Shown here piece after piece: positions 14,167 to 22,342 of a DNA stretch of 26,103 nt. Origin of the DNA: Candidatus Methanogasteraceae archaeon UBA261 (lineage in GTDB: Archaea > Halobacteriota > Methanosarcinia > Methanosarcinales > Methanogasteraceae); assembly GCA_002506015.1 (NCBI GenBank), contig DAWR01000161.1, forward strand, positions 1-26,103, in the 5' to 3' direction. Position numbers and translations under genes: made by a program. Under the pieces are notes generated by a model that saw only the letters and a list, made by a program, of their open reading frames with translations, had not been told where the DNA came from and searched no databases. Position 1 is the first letter of the stretch. Each line of letters begins with the position of its first letter.

Positions 14167-15099
14167 TCACAAAAGCAGTACCAGAGCAAGAATCATCAGG
14201 ACAGTCAATCCGAGCTGCAACCCCGCACTCACTGATATCACCTTCACACTCATCACCGGACCAAAGATCCCTGAATAATACGGTAGCCTGTGTGTAATGA
14301 TGTATCGAAGACTCACCAGAAGATGCCCCATCAGTAACGTCAGGAGCGCCAGCTTGAAGTCGATGATACCCACATCCATCAAATCTGCAAGCGTGATGTA
14401 CGCCGCCATTGGGTTGGCAAGTTCCAGTGGTATCACTGCCAGTGCCTCGGGAGGTAACGGCATCCAGCCAAGATATCCAGGCAGGGCATTGAATACCCCC
14501 AGATCGATTAAAACAAACGCCATAATGCTCACGGGAAGTGCGATTAACACAATTCGTTTCAGAAGGGCTAATGAACTATTCACACTCCTTTTAAGCGCAG
14601 TTCTGGTGACTATTTTCGCACCCCCACTCTCGGCAACGAATTTACAGTCTTTCATAGTCAGCAATGCCCTGCCAGCAATAAACATGAGCAGTGCTACCAC
14701 CATACCATTCAGCACAAATAGGGCGAGGTATGCGATGCCCAACATTCCAAGCACAGGTATGATTGTGGGGGCGATGTAAGCAAGTGCTTCATAGATCGTC
14801 TGTGGAAACCAGATTGCTACGGTTGCGAGTAAAGCCTCCTTCTGATTTATCTTCTTTTCGTTATAAAATTCTGCCATCATCGCTACCGCTGTGATCGGCG
14901 AGCCAAAAGCGGTTATGAATGCGATTCCTGAATGAGGCGTGAAGTGCGCGTGGTGCAAAACCGGCGCAAGCACCGGGAACAACCGGTCGAATATCCGGAA
15001 TTCAACAGCGATGCTCGCCAACAATATGCCAGTGACCATGAACGGCAGTACAGATATCCACAATTCAACTGCACGGACTGCGGAGGTGATTATCGTCAC
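14167..15099 (-). CDS. Multi-pass membrane protein with nucleoside-recognition (GATE) domains
   Basis: A 310-residue, strongly hydrophobic protein with about 8 transmembrane segments in two related halves. The pattern ELWISVLPFMVTGILLASI..., HSGIAFITAFGSPITAVAMMAEF and ALLATVAIWFPQTIYEALAYI resembles the GATE/nucleoside-recognition fold (COG3366-like proteins of archaea, distantly related to FeoB and SpmA/B gates). The likely role is transport of a small molecule or metal across the cytoplasmic membrane; the substrate is not known. It starts at GTG 15099, directly after the stop of the preceding methyltransferase (TGAGTG), and is the last gene of the run SBP, DUF4198, methyltransferase, GATE. 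Confidence 0.7.
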   Translation of the reverse strand: MTIITSAVRAVELWISVLPFMVTGILLASIAVEFRIFDRLFPVLAPVLHHAHFTPHSGIAFITAFGSPITAVAMMAEFYNEKKINQKEALLATVAIWFPQTIYEALAYIAPTIIPVLGMLGIAYLALFVLNGMVVALLMFIAGRALLTMKDCKFVAESGGAKIVTRTALKRSVNSSLALLKRIVLIALPVSIMAFVLIDLGVFNALPGYLGWMPLPPEALAVIPLELANPMAAYITLADLMDVGIIDFKLALLTLLMGHLLVSLRYIITHRLPYYSGIFGPVMSVKVISVSAGLQLGLTVLMILALVLLL

Positions 15100-15726
15100 T
15101 CACAATCGTTCCCCGGAAACAAGCACCAATTCATTGAATCTCTGTACTGATACATTCGTGAGCCCGGCATCCAGAAACATCCTGACAACCGCATCAGGGT
15201 CGGAACCGTTGTAGAATGGTAATTGCCTGCCGATCTCCTCACCGAAGTGATGATTACTATGGTGAGAATGTTTACCCGGTATATCTGTCAGTACTCTGCC
15301 ACCGGGCTTTACAACTCTCGCCCACTCGCTGAATGCAGTGGCTGGATCTGATAATGTCCAGATCAGGTGCCTGCTGACTACCGCATCAAATATACCGCCC
15401 TCAAAGGATAAGTCTTCAGCATCCTCTATCACAAACTTTACAGGGATATCGGAGCTCTTTATCTTCTCGTTTGCCTCTTTTAGCTTACTCTTTGACCAAT
15501 CCGCGCCGGTCACATCATGCCCCATCTCAGCGAGCAGCAATGCCAGAAATCCAGTGCCGGTGCCCATATCCAGTACCTTCAGTCTCTGTGCAGTTCCAAG
15601 CGATCTGGTCAAGGCATCCCCCCATAGCTCCTTCTCTGCTCTGGAGTGCACCCCGTGTTCCGGAATACTGTCATAATCATGGTGTGCATCATCCCACCAT
15701 TCTCTGATATGCTCTTTCAGTTTCAT
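15100..15726 (-). CDS. Class I SAM-dependent methyltransferase (MT1 of the locus)
   Basis: A 208-residue Rossmann methyltransferase. The N-terminal signature WWDDAHHDYDSIPEHGVHS..EKELW is followed by motif I VLDMGTGTGFLALLLAE, then GADWS, FDAVVSRHLIWTLSDP and VVKPGGRVL. It shares the YD-x-x-P-x-HG-V/I-HS-x2-EK and LTR-x-LG signatures with MT2 (21572-22342), so the two are paralogs, and both share the R-x-(L/V)-WTL-x-(D/N)P motif with MT3. The substrate is unknown; membership in a transport locus suggests methylation of the transported ligand or of a metabolite made from it. A His-rich insert (GKHSHHSNHHFGEE) after the core could bind metal. It starts at ATG 15726 after GTGGTGA, 3 nt beyond the stop of the DUF4198-like gene. 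Confidence 0.85.
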   Translation of the reverse strand: MKLKEHIREWWDDAHHDYDSIPEHGVHSRAEKELWGDALTRSLGTAQRLKVLDMGTGTGFLALLLAEMGHDVTGADWSKSKLKEANEKIKSSDIPVKFVIEDAEDLSFEGGIFDAVVSRHLIWTLSDPATAFSEWARVVKPGGRVLTDIPGKHSHHSNHHFGEEIGRQLPFYNGSDPDAVVRMFLDAGLTNVSVQRFNELVLVSGERL

Positions 15727-15729
15727 ACG

Positions 15730-16443
15730 TCACCACATCTCCATAACCGTGAATGTGGCAGTCATCACCTTTTCATCGTATAGATCCGCACTCTTCTCAG
15801 AGTCTCTGTGCATAACCTTGAACATCCACTTGCCATCATTCTTCAGTTCAACAGCCGCTCTGCCGTGATGATCGGTCTGCACTTCGATTGGGTCATCCTC
15901 GTTGCCGACGTATATGGCATATACCGTTGCACCTGCCAATGCATGCCCAGCATATAATACTTTCAGTAAAATATCGTCTCCAACGTGGTATTGCCGATAA
16001 TCCAGTGGAACGATCTCCAGTTCGTGTCCAATCACTATATCATAGTCTTCCCGAGGGCGCCCCACCGGAACGATGGTCTTTGTGTACTGCTGGTAATACT
16101 TCGGACCCTCCAGACCCGGATGCGGCAGGTTCAGAATCCCGCTGTTGTACCCTACACCGAGGGTGTGGTAACCTTCGCGTTCCGGGGTGAATCGCACCAA
16201 TAGATGATCACCTCCAAGACCAACGTAAGCATCATACTCTTTGCCTCGTGCGTCACAGACTGTGGGTCTCACCTTTTCGATCTCAACTGCCCTCTCACTC
16301 TTCATGTTATGCCCAAAACAAAGTTTGCACTCTACGTCCGCTCCATGAGATATGTTATGCCGGTCATATTCGATCCAGACCTCATGTCCACGTACGATAT
16401 CAGGAATCTCTTCATCTGAGCAAATCTGCCGTTTCTGTTCCAT
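15730..16443 (-). CDS. DUF4198-like protein (nickel/cobalt-uptake-associated family)
   Basis: A 237-residue, all-beta, His-rich protein. It has the DUF4198-type layout: an N-terminal GHEVWIEYDRHNISHGADVE strand pair, a central domain with YHTLGVGYNSG, and a C-terminal Ig-like repeat (GHALAGATVYAIYVG..., TDHHGRAAVELKNDGKWMFKV). DUF4198 proteins often accompany Ni/Co transporters and are usually exported; this one has no signal peptide, and its N-terminus (MEQKRQICSDEEIP) is polar. It may therefore act in the cytoplasm or be exported with a partner. CxxC-like pairs are absent, but C42, C45 and several His could bind metal. ATG 16443 has GGCGGGA upstream; ATG 16458 would add MGGIL. A terminator-like hairpin lies immediately upstream. 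Confidence 0.6.
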   Translation of the reverse strand: MEQKRQICSDEEIPDIVRGHEVWIEYDRHNISHGADVECKLCFGHNMKSERAVEIEKVRPTVCDARGKEYDAYVGLGGDHLLVRFTPEREGYHTLGVGYNSGILNLPHPGLEGPKYYQQYTKTIVPVGRPREDYDIVIGHELEIVPLDYRQYHVGDDILLKVLYAGHALAGATVYAIYVGNEDDPIEVQTDHHGRAAVELKNDGKWMFKVMHRDSEKSADLYDEKVMTATFTVMEMW

Positions 16444-16462
16444 TAGTATCCCGCCCATATAG

Positions 16463-16486
16463 AAAAAGGAAGGGAAAAACCCTTCC
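16463..16486 (-). terminator. Terminator/attenuator hairpin between SBP2 and the DUF4198-like gene
   Basis: On the minus strand GGAAGGG, a 5-nt T loop, and CCCTTCC form a perfect 7-bp stem (16468-16486) followed by five T (16467-16463). It lies just after the binding-protein stop and just before the DUF4198-like start. It may end most transcripts and so lower expression of the three downstream genes, or protect the 3' end of the binding-protein mRNA. Confidence 0.6.
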
Positions 16487-16507
16487 AGGAAACTTTTTGT
16501 GCAGTCA

Positions 16508-17746
16508 TCAGGTCACATCCGGAGAAGGATAAGCCCACGTTCCTTCCAGCTCGAGATCATGGAACTCTTTGAGGTACTCTTTATGGATCTCTTCCGGATC
16601 GATGTCTCCAAAGAGCTCCGGATGCAGCCATTTAGCAAAGTAGACGTGTCCTACTACCCATCTTGGTCCGCTTACCAGATCTCTGTCCATCAGGTATACC
16701 TTACCGTTTTTAACAGCGTTGACGTTCTCAAACCCTGATCGATCTGCAAGTACTTTTGCCAGCAGTTCCTCCATATCAGCCTCTGTTTTTCCCGGACCGC
16801 TATCGAATCCTTTCATCAGGTCTGCAAACATCACGTCAGGATTCTGCCCTATTACCCACTCAGGCTCCACTTCAACAGATGTGCCTGGTAACCCTGCAGC
16901 GATATTCCGACCTCCGCACCCTTCAGTCACCTGACCTGCACTTGGGTCGCCCGGGGTTACAGCCCACCATTTCTTGGCCCCGGACATATACTCATAATAG
17001 AATGTTGGCATCTCTTCTGACCCCATATCTTCGGTGCGTTCCTCGACTATTTCAGCATAGCTCTCTATCCAGTCAATGAGTTCACCGGCTTCGTCCTCCG
17101 TTCCAAAGAGCATTCCCATGATCGTTACGTCGGGGACTATGGTTCTCCTGGCGGTTCCGCCCATCACAACCGCTGCAGTATTCGGAAGGTTTTCGGATAT
17201 GACTTCTGCATTGTTCCCCTGCCACAGGGGTATCACAACCAGATCCGGATCAAGCATCAATACCGCCTCATAGTCAACAAACTGACCATGCATAGAGACC
17301 TCAGGAACGTCTGAGAGACCAAACTCGGACATGCGCTCATGGAATGCCTGGTCAACCCCTACTATCATATCTTCTGCTCCGATGGCTAACATGGTTTCGG
17401 TGGTACGGTAATCCGTGGGGATGATCCTTTCCACAGGCATCTGTACGGTAACAATTCTGCCAACACCATCAACAACCGTAAGCTCCTTCTCCCGCCCAAG
17501 TATGATCAGTTCGATCTGTGTCACGTCCTGCATGTTGATCTTGTTGTCATGCTTGGCGTCCGAGAGTTCTGTTTGGTCTCTGTACTCGAGGATGATCAGT
17601 TCGGTGTAGGTCACATCCTGCATATTTATCGTGTCGTCTTCGTTCGCATTGCCGAAGATGCCAAGCGTGTAGTCAGATGCTGCTGCCGGCGATACCAGTA
17701 GCAGCAAACATAATGCTATTCCAGCCAGTATTCTATTCATTCCCAT
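16508..17746 (-). CDS. Dockerin-tagged ABC substrate-binding protein (BtuF/FepB type), SBP2
   Basis: A 412-residue exported protein. The signal peptide MGMNRILAGIALCLLLLVSPAAA is cut about residue 23. Residues 28-90 hold two dockerin-like calcium-binding repeats (GNANEDDTINMQDVTYTELIIL and DAKHDNKINMQDVTQIELIIL). The rest is a type III (helical-backbone) binding protein: IVTVQMPVERIIPTDYRTTETMLAIGAEDMIVG, DPDLVVIP, NPDVMFADL, WVVGHVYFAKWLHPELF. Such proteins deliver cobalamin, haem or iron complexes to FecCD-type permeases. No lipobox is present, so the dockerin may hold it to a cohesin-bearing surface protein. ATG 17746 has AAGGAGG 6-7 nt upstream. A FecCD permease is encoded not beside it but in the run from 24988. 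It starts the second gene run. Confidence 0.88.
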   Translation of the reverse strand: MGMNRILAGIALCLLLLVSPAAASDYTLGIFGNANEDDTINMQDVTYTELIILEYRDQTELSDAKHDNKINMQDVTQIELIILGREKELTVVDGVGRIVTVQMPVERIIPTDYRTTETMLAIGAEDMIVGVDQAFHERMSEFGLSDVPEVSMHGQFVDYEAVLMLDPDLVVIPLWQGNNAEVISENLPNTAAVVMGGTARRTIVPDVTIMGMLFGTEDEAGELIDWIESYAEIVEERTEDMGSEEMPTFYYEYMSGAKKWWAVTPGDPSAGQVTEGCGGRNIAAGLPGTSVEVEPEWVIGQNPDVMFADLMKGFDSGPGKTEADMEELLAKVLADRSGFENVNAVKNGKVYLMDRDLVSGPRWVVGHVYFAKWLHPELFGDIDPEEIHKEYLKEFHDLELEGTWAYPSPDVT

Positions 17747-17778
17747 TGTATATTCCTCCTTGTGGCAGACTTTTATTT

Positions 17779-17870
17779 TGTATGTTCATACACACAATAT
17801 ATGATACATCACGTTTACGCATCATAACTACGATATCTGTTACTTAAAACTTTTGATTAATATCGTATTA
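17779..17870 (-). promoter_or_regulatory. SBP2 promoter region with TGTATG/CATACA palindrome
   Basis: The gap between ABC-B and SBP2 carries a TATA-like TTTTAAGT (minus strand, about 17842-17849) within promoter-like repeat copy 2 (17842-17870). This copy matches 14050-14078 at 26 of 29 positions and contains TAATA-CGA-TATTA. Nearer the gene is the perfect palindrome TGTATGTTCATACA (17779-17792), whose GTATG/CATAC halves recall NikR half-sites. The leader would be about 70 nt if the upstream TATA is used. Confidence 0.45.
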
Positions 17871-17888
17871 CCTCAAGCACACTGATCC

Positions 17889-19748
17889 TCATGCAATCAC
17901 ATCACGCTGCACCCTGATGATCCGTGCGTACATGCCCTCTCCACCCATCAAATCATCATGCGTCCCTGATTCGACCACCCGTCCGTGGTCCAGCACAACA
18001 ACCTTATCCGCAGTTGCGATCGTTGAGAGGCGGTGCGCAATGACAAGCGTCGTTCTGCCCTCCATCAGATTATCGATGCCGTCCCTGATCGCCTGCTCGT
18101 TCTCAGAGTCCAGGTTCGAGGTTGCCTCATCCAGGATCAAAATCGGCCCATCCTTCAGAAGCGCACGTGCGATTGAGATGCGCTGGCGCTCGCCGCCTGA
18201 TAGCTTTGCACCGCGCTCACCGAGCGTCGTGTCGTAGCCATCAGGCAGTGATGCGATGAAGTCGTGTATGTATGCCTTCCGTGCGGCATCCTCGATATCG
18301 GCGTCGGTGGCGTCGGGCTTCCCGATGCGGATGTTATCGCCAATTGTTGTGTTGAAGATATACGCATCCTGCTGGACTACAGATACAAGATTGCGCAGCT
18401 CTGCAAATGAGAGCGTGCGGATGTCACGCCCGCCGATCATGATCCCGCCATGCTGCGGGTCCCAGAACCTGAGCAGCAGATTGACGAGCGTGGTCTTGCC
18501 TGAGCCGCTCGGACCGACCACTGCCACGTTCTCGCCTGCGCTGCACTCGAAACTGACGCTTTTCAACACCGATGGCTCATCAGGCTGATAGCGGAAGGTC
18601 ACATCCTCAAATGTCAGTCTCGGCTCGACAGCACCTATCGGCTCCGCATCCGGAGTCTCCCGAACGACGGCTGGCTCATCAAGGACTGTAAAGACGCGCT
18701 CTGCCGATGCCATGATCATGGCAACCTGTTTGGCGACCTTGGCGATGTTCATAACAGGTCCGAAGGCAGCCGATGCCATCAAAAGCATCAGTGGGAGTTG
18801 GTGCGATGGCAGCATACCTTTGCCCACCATCAGAACACCCGTCACAAGCACGGTGAGTGAGCCGAGCATGCTGCAGCCCTCTGTAAGCCCACCAAGGCTC
18901 CCAAGGTAGCGGCTGTTGCGCTTCTGCGTCGCTACGAGAGCGCGGCTGTTCTCTTCAACCTCCGAGAGGCGGGCTCCGCCTCGCCCGAACACAACGATCT
19001 CACGCAAGCCCTGAATGCTATCTACCATGTGCGCATTCGTCTCCCCGAGCTCTATTCTGAGCCTGTTTGCTATGGCATCACCGATGTGATGCATCGTAAT
19101 CGGTGTGCCGATTACGAGAAAGAGGAACGGGAGCAGTACCAGTGGCAGCATCCAGTGGAGTGAGCCGAGTATGATCAGTGCGGTGAGTGGCATGACAAGC
19201 GCAACGAGGGTTGGCATCAGCGTGTGCGCAAAATAAAGCTCGACCGTCTCGACATCAGCCATCACCGTCGAGATGATATCGCCGCTGCGCCGTTTGAGTA
19301 TGTAGGCTGGAGCTGCTGGTTCGATCGCGTCAAAGACCCGTGAACGCATCATCGCAAGGATGGCATAAGCGATGCGATGCGAGATATATGACTCAGCCCA
19401 TGCCATTATAGCCTTAAAGACCGTGAGAATTGCCAGTGCGATCAGATAGGGGCGTAACTCAATAACACTTGTGCCTTCTGCTGCAAGTCCGACGATCAAT
19501 GCACCGACCGCGGCAAGCGCAATCGTGCTCGCACTGTTGAGCATGGCTGCAAGCGACGTGAGTGTCAGCTCACCCCACCATGGTCGTACCATCCTGAGTA
19601 GCCTGATCAGGGTGTGTTTTGTTTTTGCGAGGTCTGTTTCGTACTTTTTACCATCGACTGTTATTGTTGACATATAGGAAAGTATAATAACAAACCCCAC
19701 CCGAAGGGCAGTTTTTGATAAAACTTTTGTGAAAAGTTTTGTTGACAT
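17889..19748 (-). CDS. ABC transporter, exporter-fold TM-NBD half (ABC-B)
   Basis: A 619-residue half-transporter with an N-terminal six-helix membrane domain (about 55-330) and a C-terminal ATPase. The Walker A is GPSGSGKTT, the Q-loop VVQQDAYIF, the signature LSGGERQR, Walker B ILILDEATSNLD and the H-loop AHRLST. All catalytic residues look intact. It pairs with ABC-A just upstream, so the working unit is probably a heterodimer as in YbtPQ or IrtAB, which have exporter fold but import siderophores; a true exporter is equally possible. ATG 19748 follows TGAGGT 6 nt away. However, residues 2-25 are encoded by repeat-like DNA with a perfect 9-bp hairpin (19720-19740), so the true start may be ATG 19673 (MSTITVDGKKYETD). 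Confidence 0.88.
   Translation of the reverse strand: MSTKLFTKVLSKTALRVGFVIILSYMSTITVDGKKYETDLAKTKHTLIRLLRMVRPWWGELTLTSLAAMLNSASTIALAAVGALIVGLAAEGTSVIELRPYLIALAILTVFKAIMAWAESYISHRIAYAILAMMRSRVFDAIEPAAPAYILKRRSGDIISTVMADVETVELYFAHTLMPTLVALVMPLTALIILGSLHWMLPLVLLPFLFLVIGTPITMHHIGDAIANRLRIELGETNAHMVDSIQGLREIVVFGRGGARLSEVEENSRALVATQKRNSRYLGSLGGLTEGCSMLGSLTVLVTGVLMVGKGMLPSHQLPLMLLMASAAFGPVMNIAKVAKQVAMIMASAERVFTVLDEPAVVRETPDAEPIGAVEPRLTFEDVTFRYQPDEPSVLKSVSFECSAGENVAVVGPSGSGKTTLVNLLLRFWDPQHGGIMIGGRDIRTLSFAELRNLVSVVQQDAYIFNTTIGDNIRIGKPDATDADIEDAARKAYIHDFIASLPDGYDTTLGERGAKLSGGERQRISIARALLKDGPILILDEATSNLDSENEQAIRDGIDNLMEGRTTLVIAHRLSTIATADKVVVLDHGRVVESGTHDDLMGGEGMYARIIRVQRDVIA
19720..19740. repeat. Perfect 9-bp inverted repeat at the start of ABC-B
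   Basis: AAAACTTTT and AAAAGTTTT are separated by GTG, giving a tight hairpin that falls within the first codons of the longest ABC-B frame, or in an intergenic leader if translation starts at 19673. A second short hairpin (CCC-TTC-GGG type) is nearby at about 19699-19708. Confidence 0.6.
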
Positions 19749-19757
19749 CATCACACC

Positions 19758-21575
19758 TCATGAGACCCGCTGTGCAGAGACCAGTTGCGCATATATGCCG
19801 CCCGCCCCGATCAGTTCATTGTGTGAGCCCGACTCAACCATCCGCCCGTCGTCGAGCACGACGATCCGATCGGCACCTCTCACCGTTGAGAGCCGGTGTG
19901 CAACAACAAGCGTTGTCCGCCCTCGTTTCAATCGGTCGATTGCTTCCTGGATGATCGCCTCGTTCTCAGCATCCACACTGCTCGTTGCCTCATCCAGGAG
20001 CAGGATGGGGGCATCTCGCAGGAGCACACGGGCAATTGCTATACGCTGCCTTTCGCCGCCTGAGAGCCGTGTCCCACGTTCGCCCACGACGGTATCGTAA
20101 CCATGCGGCAAAGCAACGATAAAATCGTGTGCATTTGCCAGACGTGCCGCTCGCTTCAGTTCTTCATCAGATGCGTCTGGCTTGCTCACACGCAGGTTAT
20201 CAGCGACTGTTCCGTGAAAGAGGTAGGTATCCTGACTTACAACCGATGCCTGTGCACGTAGCGTCTCGAGCGTGTACTCGCGCAAGCCCTGTCCGCCGAG
20301 GGTGATTCTCCCGTGCTGCGGATCCCAGAACCGGAGTAGGAGGTTTATGACCGTTGTCTTGCCAGAACCACTCCTGCCGACCAGCGCCACGGTCTCGCCG
20401 GAATTGACCTCGAACGAGAGGTCGGAAAGAGCCGGACGCTTGCCCTCGTCATAGCCAAAGGTCACATCCTCGAAGCGGATGGATTGTGCAACAGGTGGCG
20501 TTCTTGTGGCGTTGGGTGAATTGGTGACATCAGGCGTTGTATCGAGCAGGTTGAAGATTCCCCCTGCTGCTGTTGCACCCTCGAGCCCCCCGTGATATGC
20601 GGTATTCAGCTCAAGGATCGGTTTGTATATCTCGTTTCCAAGCAAGAGCACGATTAAGAGCACATCAATTGAGAGCGTGCCCTCTACCACTCGCACTGCG
20701 CCCCAGCCCAGAGCAACAGCAGCGCCGCTCGTCATGATGAGGTTGGTGACACCGATGTGTGCGAAGTTGATCCCGATAACCCTCATTATCGCGCTGCAGA
20801 GGTCCACTGCCCGTTTCGTGATCTCCTCGCCACGAGCTTTTCCGTGATTGAACGCCTTGAGCGTGACCAGCCCCTGGAGGCTATCGATGAAGTACGAGTT
20901 CAGTTCGGCTATCGCAGCCCAGTGCCGTCTCCGCTCGCGCCTTGCCGATGGATTGAACCACTGTGGCATCGTCAGTGCTGCGATGAAGAAGAATGCAAGG
21001 ACGAGTGCAAGCTGCCAGTCAAGGATGGTTAAGTATGTGAAAATGACAATCGGTGTTAAGAGCGTGATTACCAACTGCGGCAGATACTTTCCGAAGTATA
21101 TCTCAAGCGTCTCGACGCCGTGCACGGCTGCGGCAAGCAGTTCGCCTGTCTGGCGTCGTCCGAGGTATCCGGGCCCAAGCGCGATTAGATGGGCGTAGAT
21201 GCGGTTGCGCAGTGCGATCTTGATACCTGCTGCGATATAGTGGGCGATAGTCTCTTTCAGATACGTAAGCCACGCACGAAAGAGGATCAAGATGGCAGCG
21301 ATCAATAGCAGCGGGAGCACAACCGACACTTCCGCTCCTGCAAACATCTTTCCGATGGCGTATCCGGTGATGCTCAACTGCGCAACGTTGATGAGTGAGA
21401 CCCCAAGCCCGATCAACACCGCGAGCAGTATTCGAGACCATGCACCACGAGCAAGTCCTATCAGCCGCCATCTGACAGTGGATCTTGCCGTATCAGAATA
21501 CTTATACGAGTCATAGATGCTGCAGATTGTGGCTATGCTACGCAATCGTGATTTTTTCCCCGGGGTTCGACTCAT
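19758..21575 (-). CDS. ABC transporter, exporter-fold TM-NBD half (ABC-A)
   Basis: A 605-residue half-transporter. Residues about 50-330 form six transmembrane helices (ILLAVLIGLGVSLINVAQLSITGYAIG and others). The NBD follows with GRSGSGKTT, VVSQDTYLF, LSGGERQR, ILLLDEATSSVD and AHRLST, all intact. The NBD is very close to that of ABC-B (both contain NLLLRFWDPQHG), so the pair arose by duplication and probably forms a heterodimer. The start at ATG 21575 overlaps the stop of methyltransferase MT2 as ATGA, and its own stop lies 9 nt before ABC-B. Coupling of an exporter-fold pair to methyltransferases and a type II importer suggests a role in handling the same ligand. The direction of transport cannot be read from sequence. 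Confidence 0.9.
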   Translation of the reverse strand: MSRTPGKKSRLRSIATICSIYDSYKYSDTARSTVRWRLIGLARGAWSRILLAVLIGLGVSLINVAQLSITGYAIGKMFAGAEVSVVLPLLLIAAILILFRAWLTYLKETIAHYIAAGIKIALRNRIYAHLIALGPGYLGRRQTGELLAAAVHGVETLEIYFGKYLPQLVITLLTPIVIFTYLTILDWQLALVLAFFFIAALTMPQWFNPSARRERRRHWAAIAELNSYFIDSLQGLVTLKAFNHGKARGEEITKRAVDLCSAIMRVIGINFAHIGVTNLIMTSGAAVALGWGAVRVVEGTLSIDVLLIVLLLGNEIYKPILELNTAYHGGLEGATAAGGIFNLLDTTPDVTNSPNATRTPPVAQSIRFEDVTFGYDEGKRPALSDLSFEVNSGETVALVGRSGSGKTTVINLLLRFWDPQHGRITLGGQGLREYTLETLRAQASVVSQDTYLFHGTVADNLRVSKPDASDEELKRAARLANAHDFIVALPHGYDTVVGERGTRLSGGERQRIAIARVLLRDAPILLLDEATSSVDAENEAIIQEAIDRLKRGRTTLVVAHRLSTVRGADRIVVLDDGRMVESGSHNELIGAGGIYAQLVSAQRVS

Positions 21576-22342
21576 TTGATCCCTTTCACCATGAAATACC
21601 CGCGATCGCCCCAATGGCCGTATTTCAGAGAACTGATAAACGACTGGGTTCTTGGAATCCTCACATCCGTCACATCGACACCGAATCCATGATCTTTGAG
21701 GATTTCAATATCTGCCTCCGGGCGTTTTCTATGCCTCATCGGCAGATGGGGCTCTATCTGCTTGTAATGCCGACCACGAGATGGATTTTTTCGCTCTGTA
21801 ATTAAAATTAGAGGTATAGAGACAAGGTAACTCCATATATGCCTGTGTAATCTATTGTAATCGCCCCAGTTTCCATCAATTATTATTATTTTGCCTTCTG
21901 TTCTCAGGATACGTCTCCACTCGGCTATCGCCTTCTCAGGATTGGGGAGCGTCCATAGGAGATGTCGATTGGTGATTGCATCGAATGTCTCATCCTCGAA
22001 TGGCGGATTCTCAGCGTCACCAAACCTGAACTCCGCACGGAGATTCTGGGTATCTGCTTTCTCCTTTGCTCTTTCAAGCATCCCTTCTGAAAAATCCATA
22101 CCGGTCACATTATGTCCGAGTTCAGCCAGAAGCAGAGCAATCACACCGGTGCCGCAGCCCACATCCAGCACATCGAGCGTCTCATCCCCGAGAGCCCGGG
22201 TCAAGAGCGATTTCCATGCCTCTTTCTCCTGCTCCGAATGGATTCCATGTCCTGGTGAATTGTCATAATCAGAGCCCCGCCTGTTCCACGACTCTCTGAT
22301 GACCTCCTTCACATCTGTCTCTGATGTTATCTGTTGCATCAT
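21572..22342 (-). CDS. Class I SAM-dependent methyltransferase (MT2)
   Basis: A 256-residue methyltransferase: IRESWNRRGSDYDNSPGHGIHSEQEKEAW, motif I VLDVGCGTGVIALLLAE, GMDFSEGML, GDAENPPFEDETFDAITNRHLLWTLPNPEKAI. It is a paralog of MT1 (the same N-terminal P-x-HG-x-HS and LTRALG signatures), with an extra C-terminal region (about 170-256, RLHRHIWSYLVSIPLILITERKN... SLKYGHWGDRGYFMVKG) that is shared in outline with MT3 but not MT1. That region probably forms the substrate lid. Both ends are coupled: its start overlaps the MT3 stop (ATGA, 22339-22342) and its stop overlaps ABC-A. The substrate is unknown; a corrinoid, tetrapyrrole or opine-like ligand is conceivable. Confidence 0.87.
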   Translation of the reverse strand: MMQQITSETDVKEVIRESWNRRGSDYDNSPGHGIHSEQEKEAWKSLLTRALGDETLDVLDVGCGTGVIALLLAELGHNVTGMDFSEGMLERAKEKADTQNLRAEFRFGDAENPPFEDETFDAITNRHLLWTLPNPEKAIAEWRRILRTEGKIIIIDGNWGDYNRLHRHIWSYLVSIPLILITERKNPSRGRHYKQIEPHLPMRHRKRPEADIEILKDHGFGVDVTDVRIPRTQSFISSLKYGHWGDRGYFMVKGIK

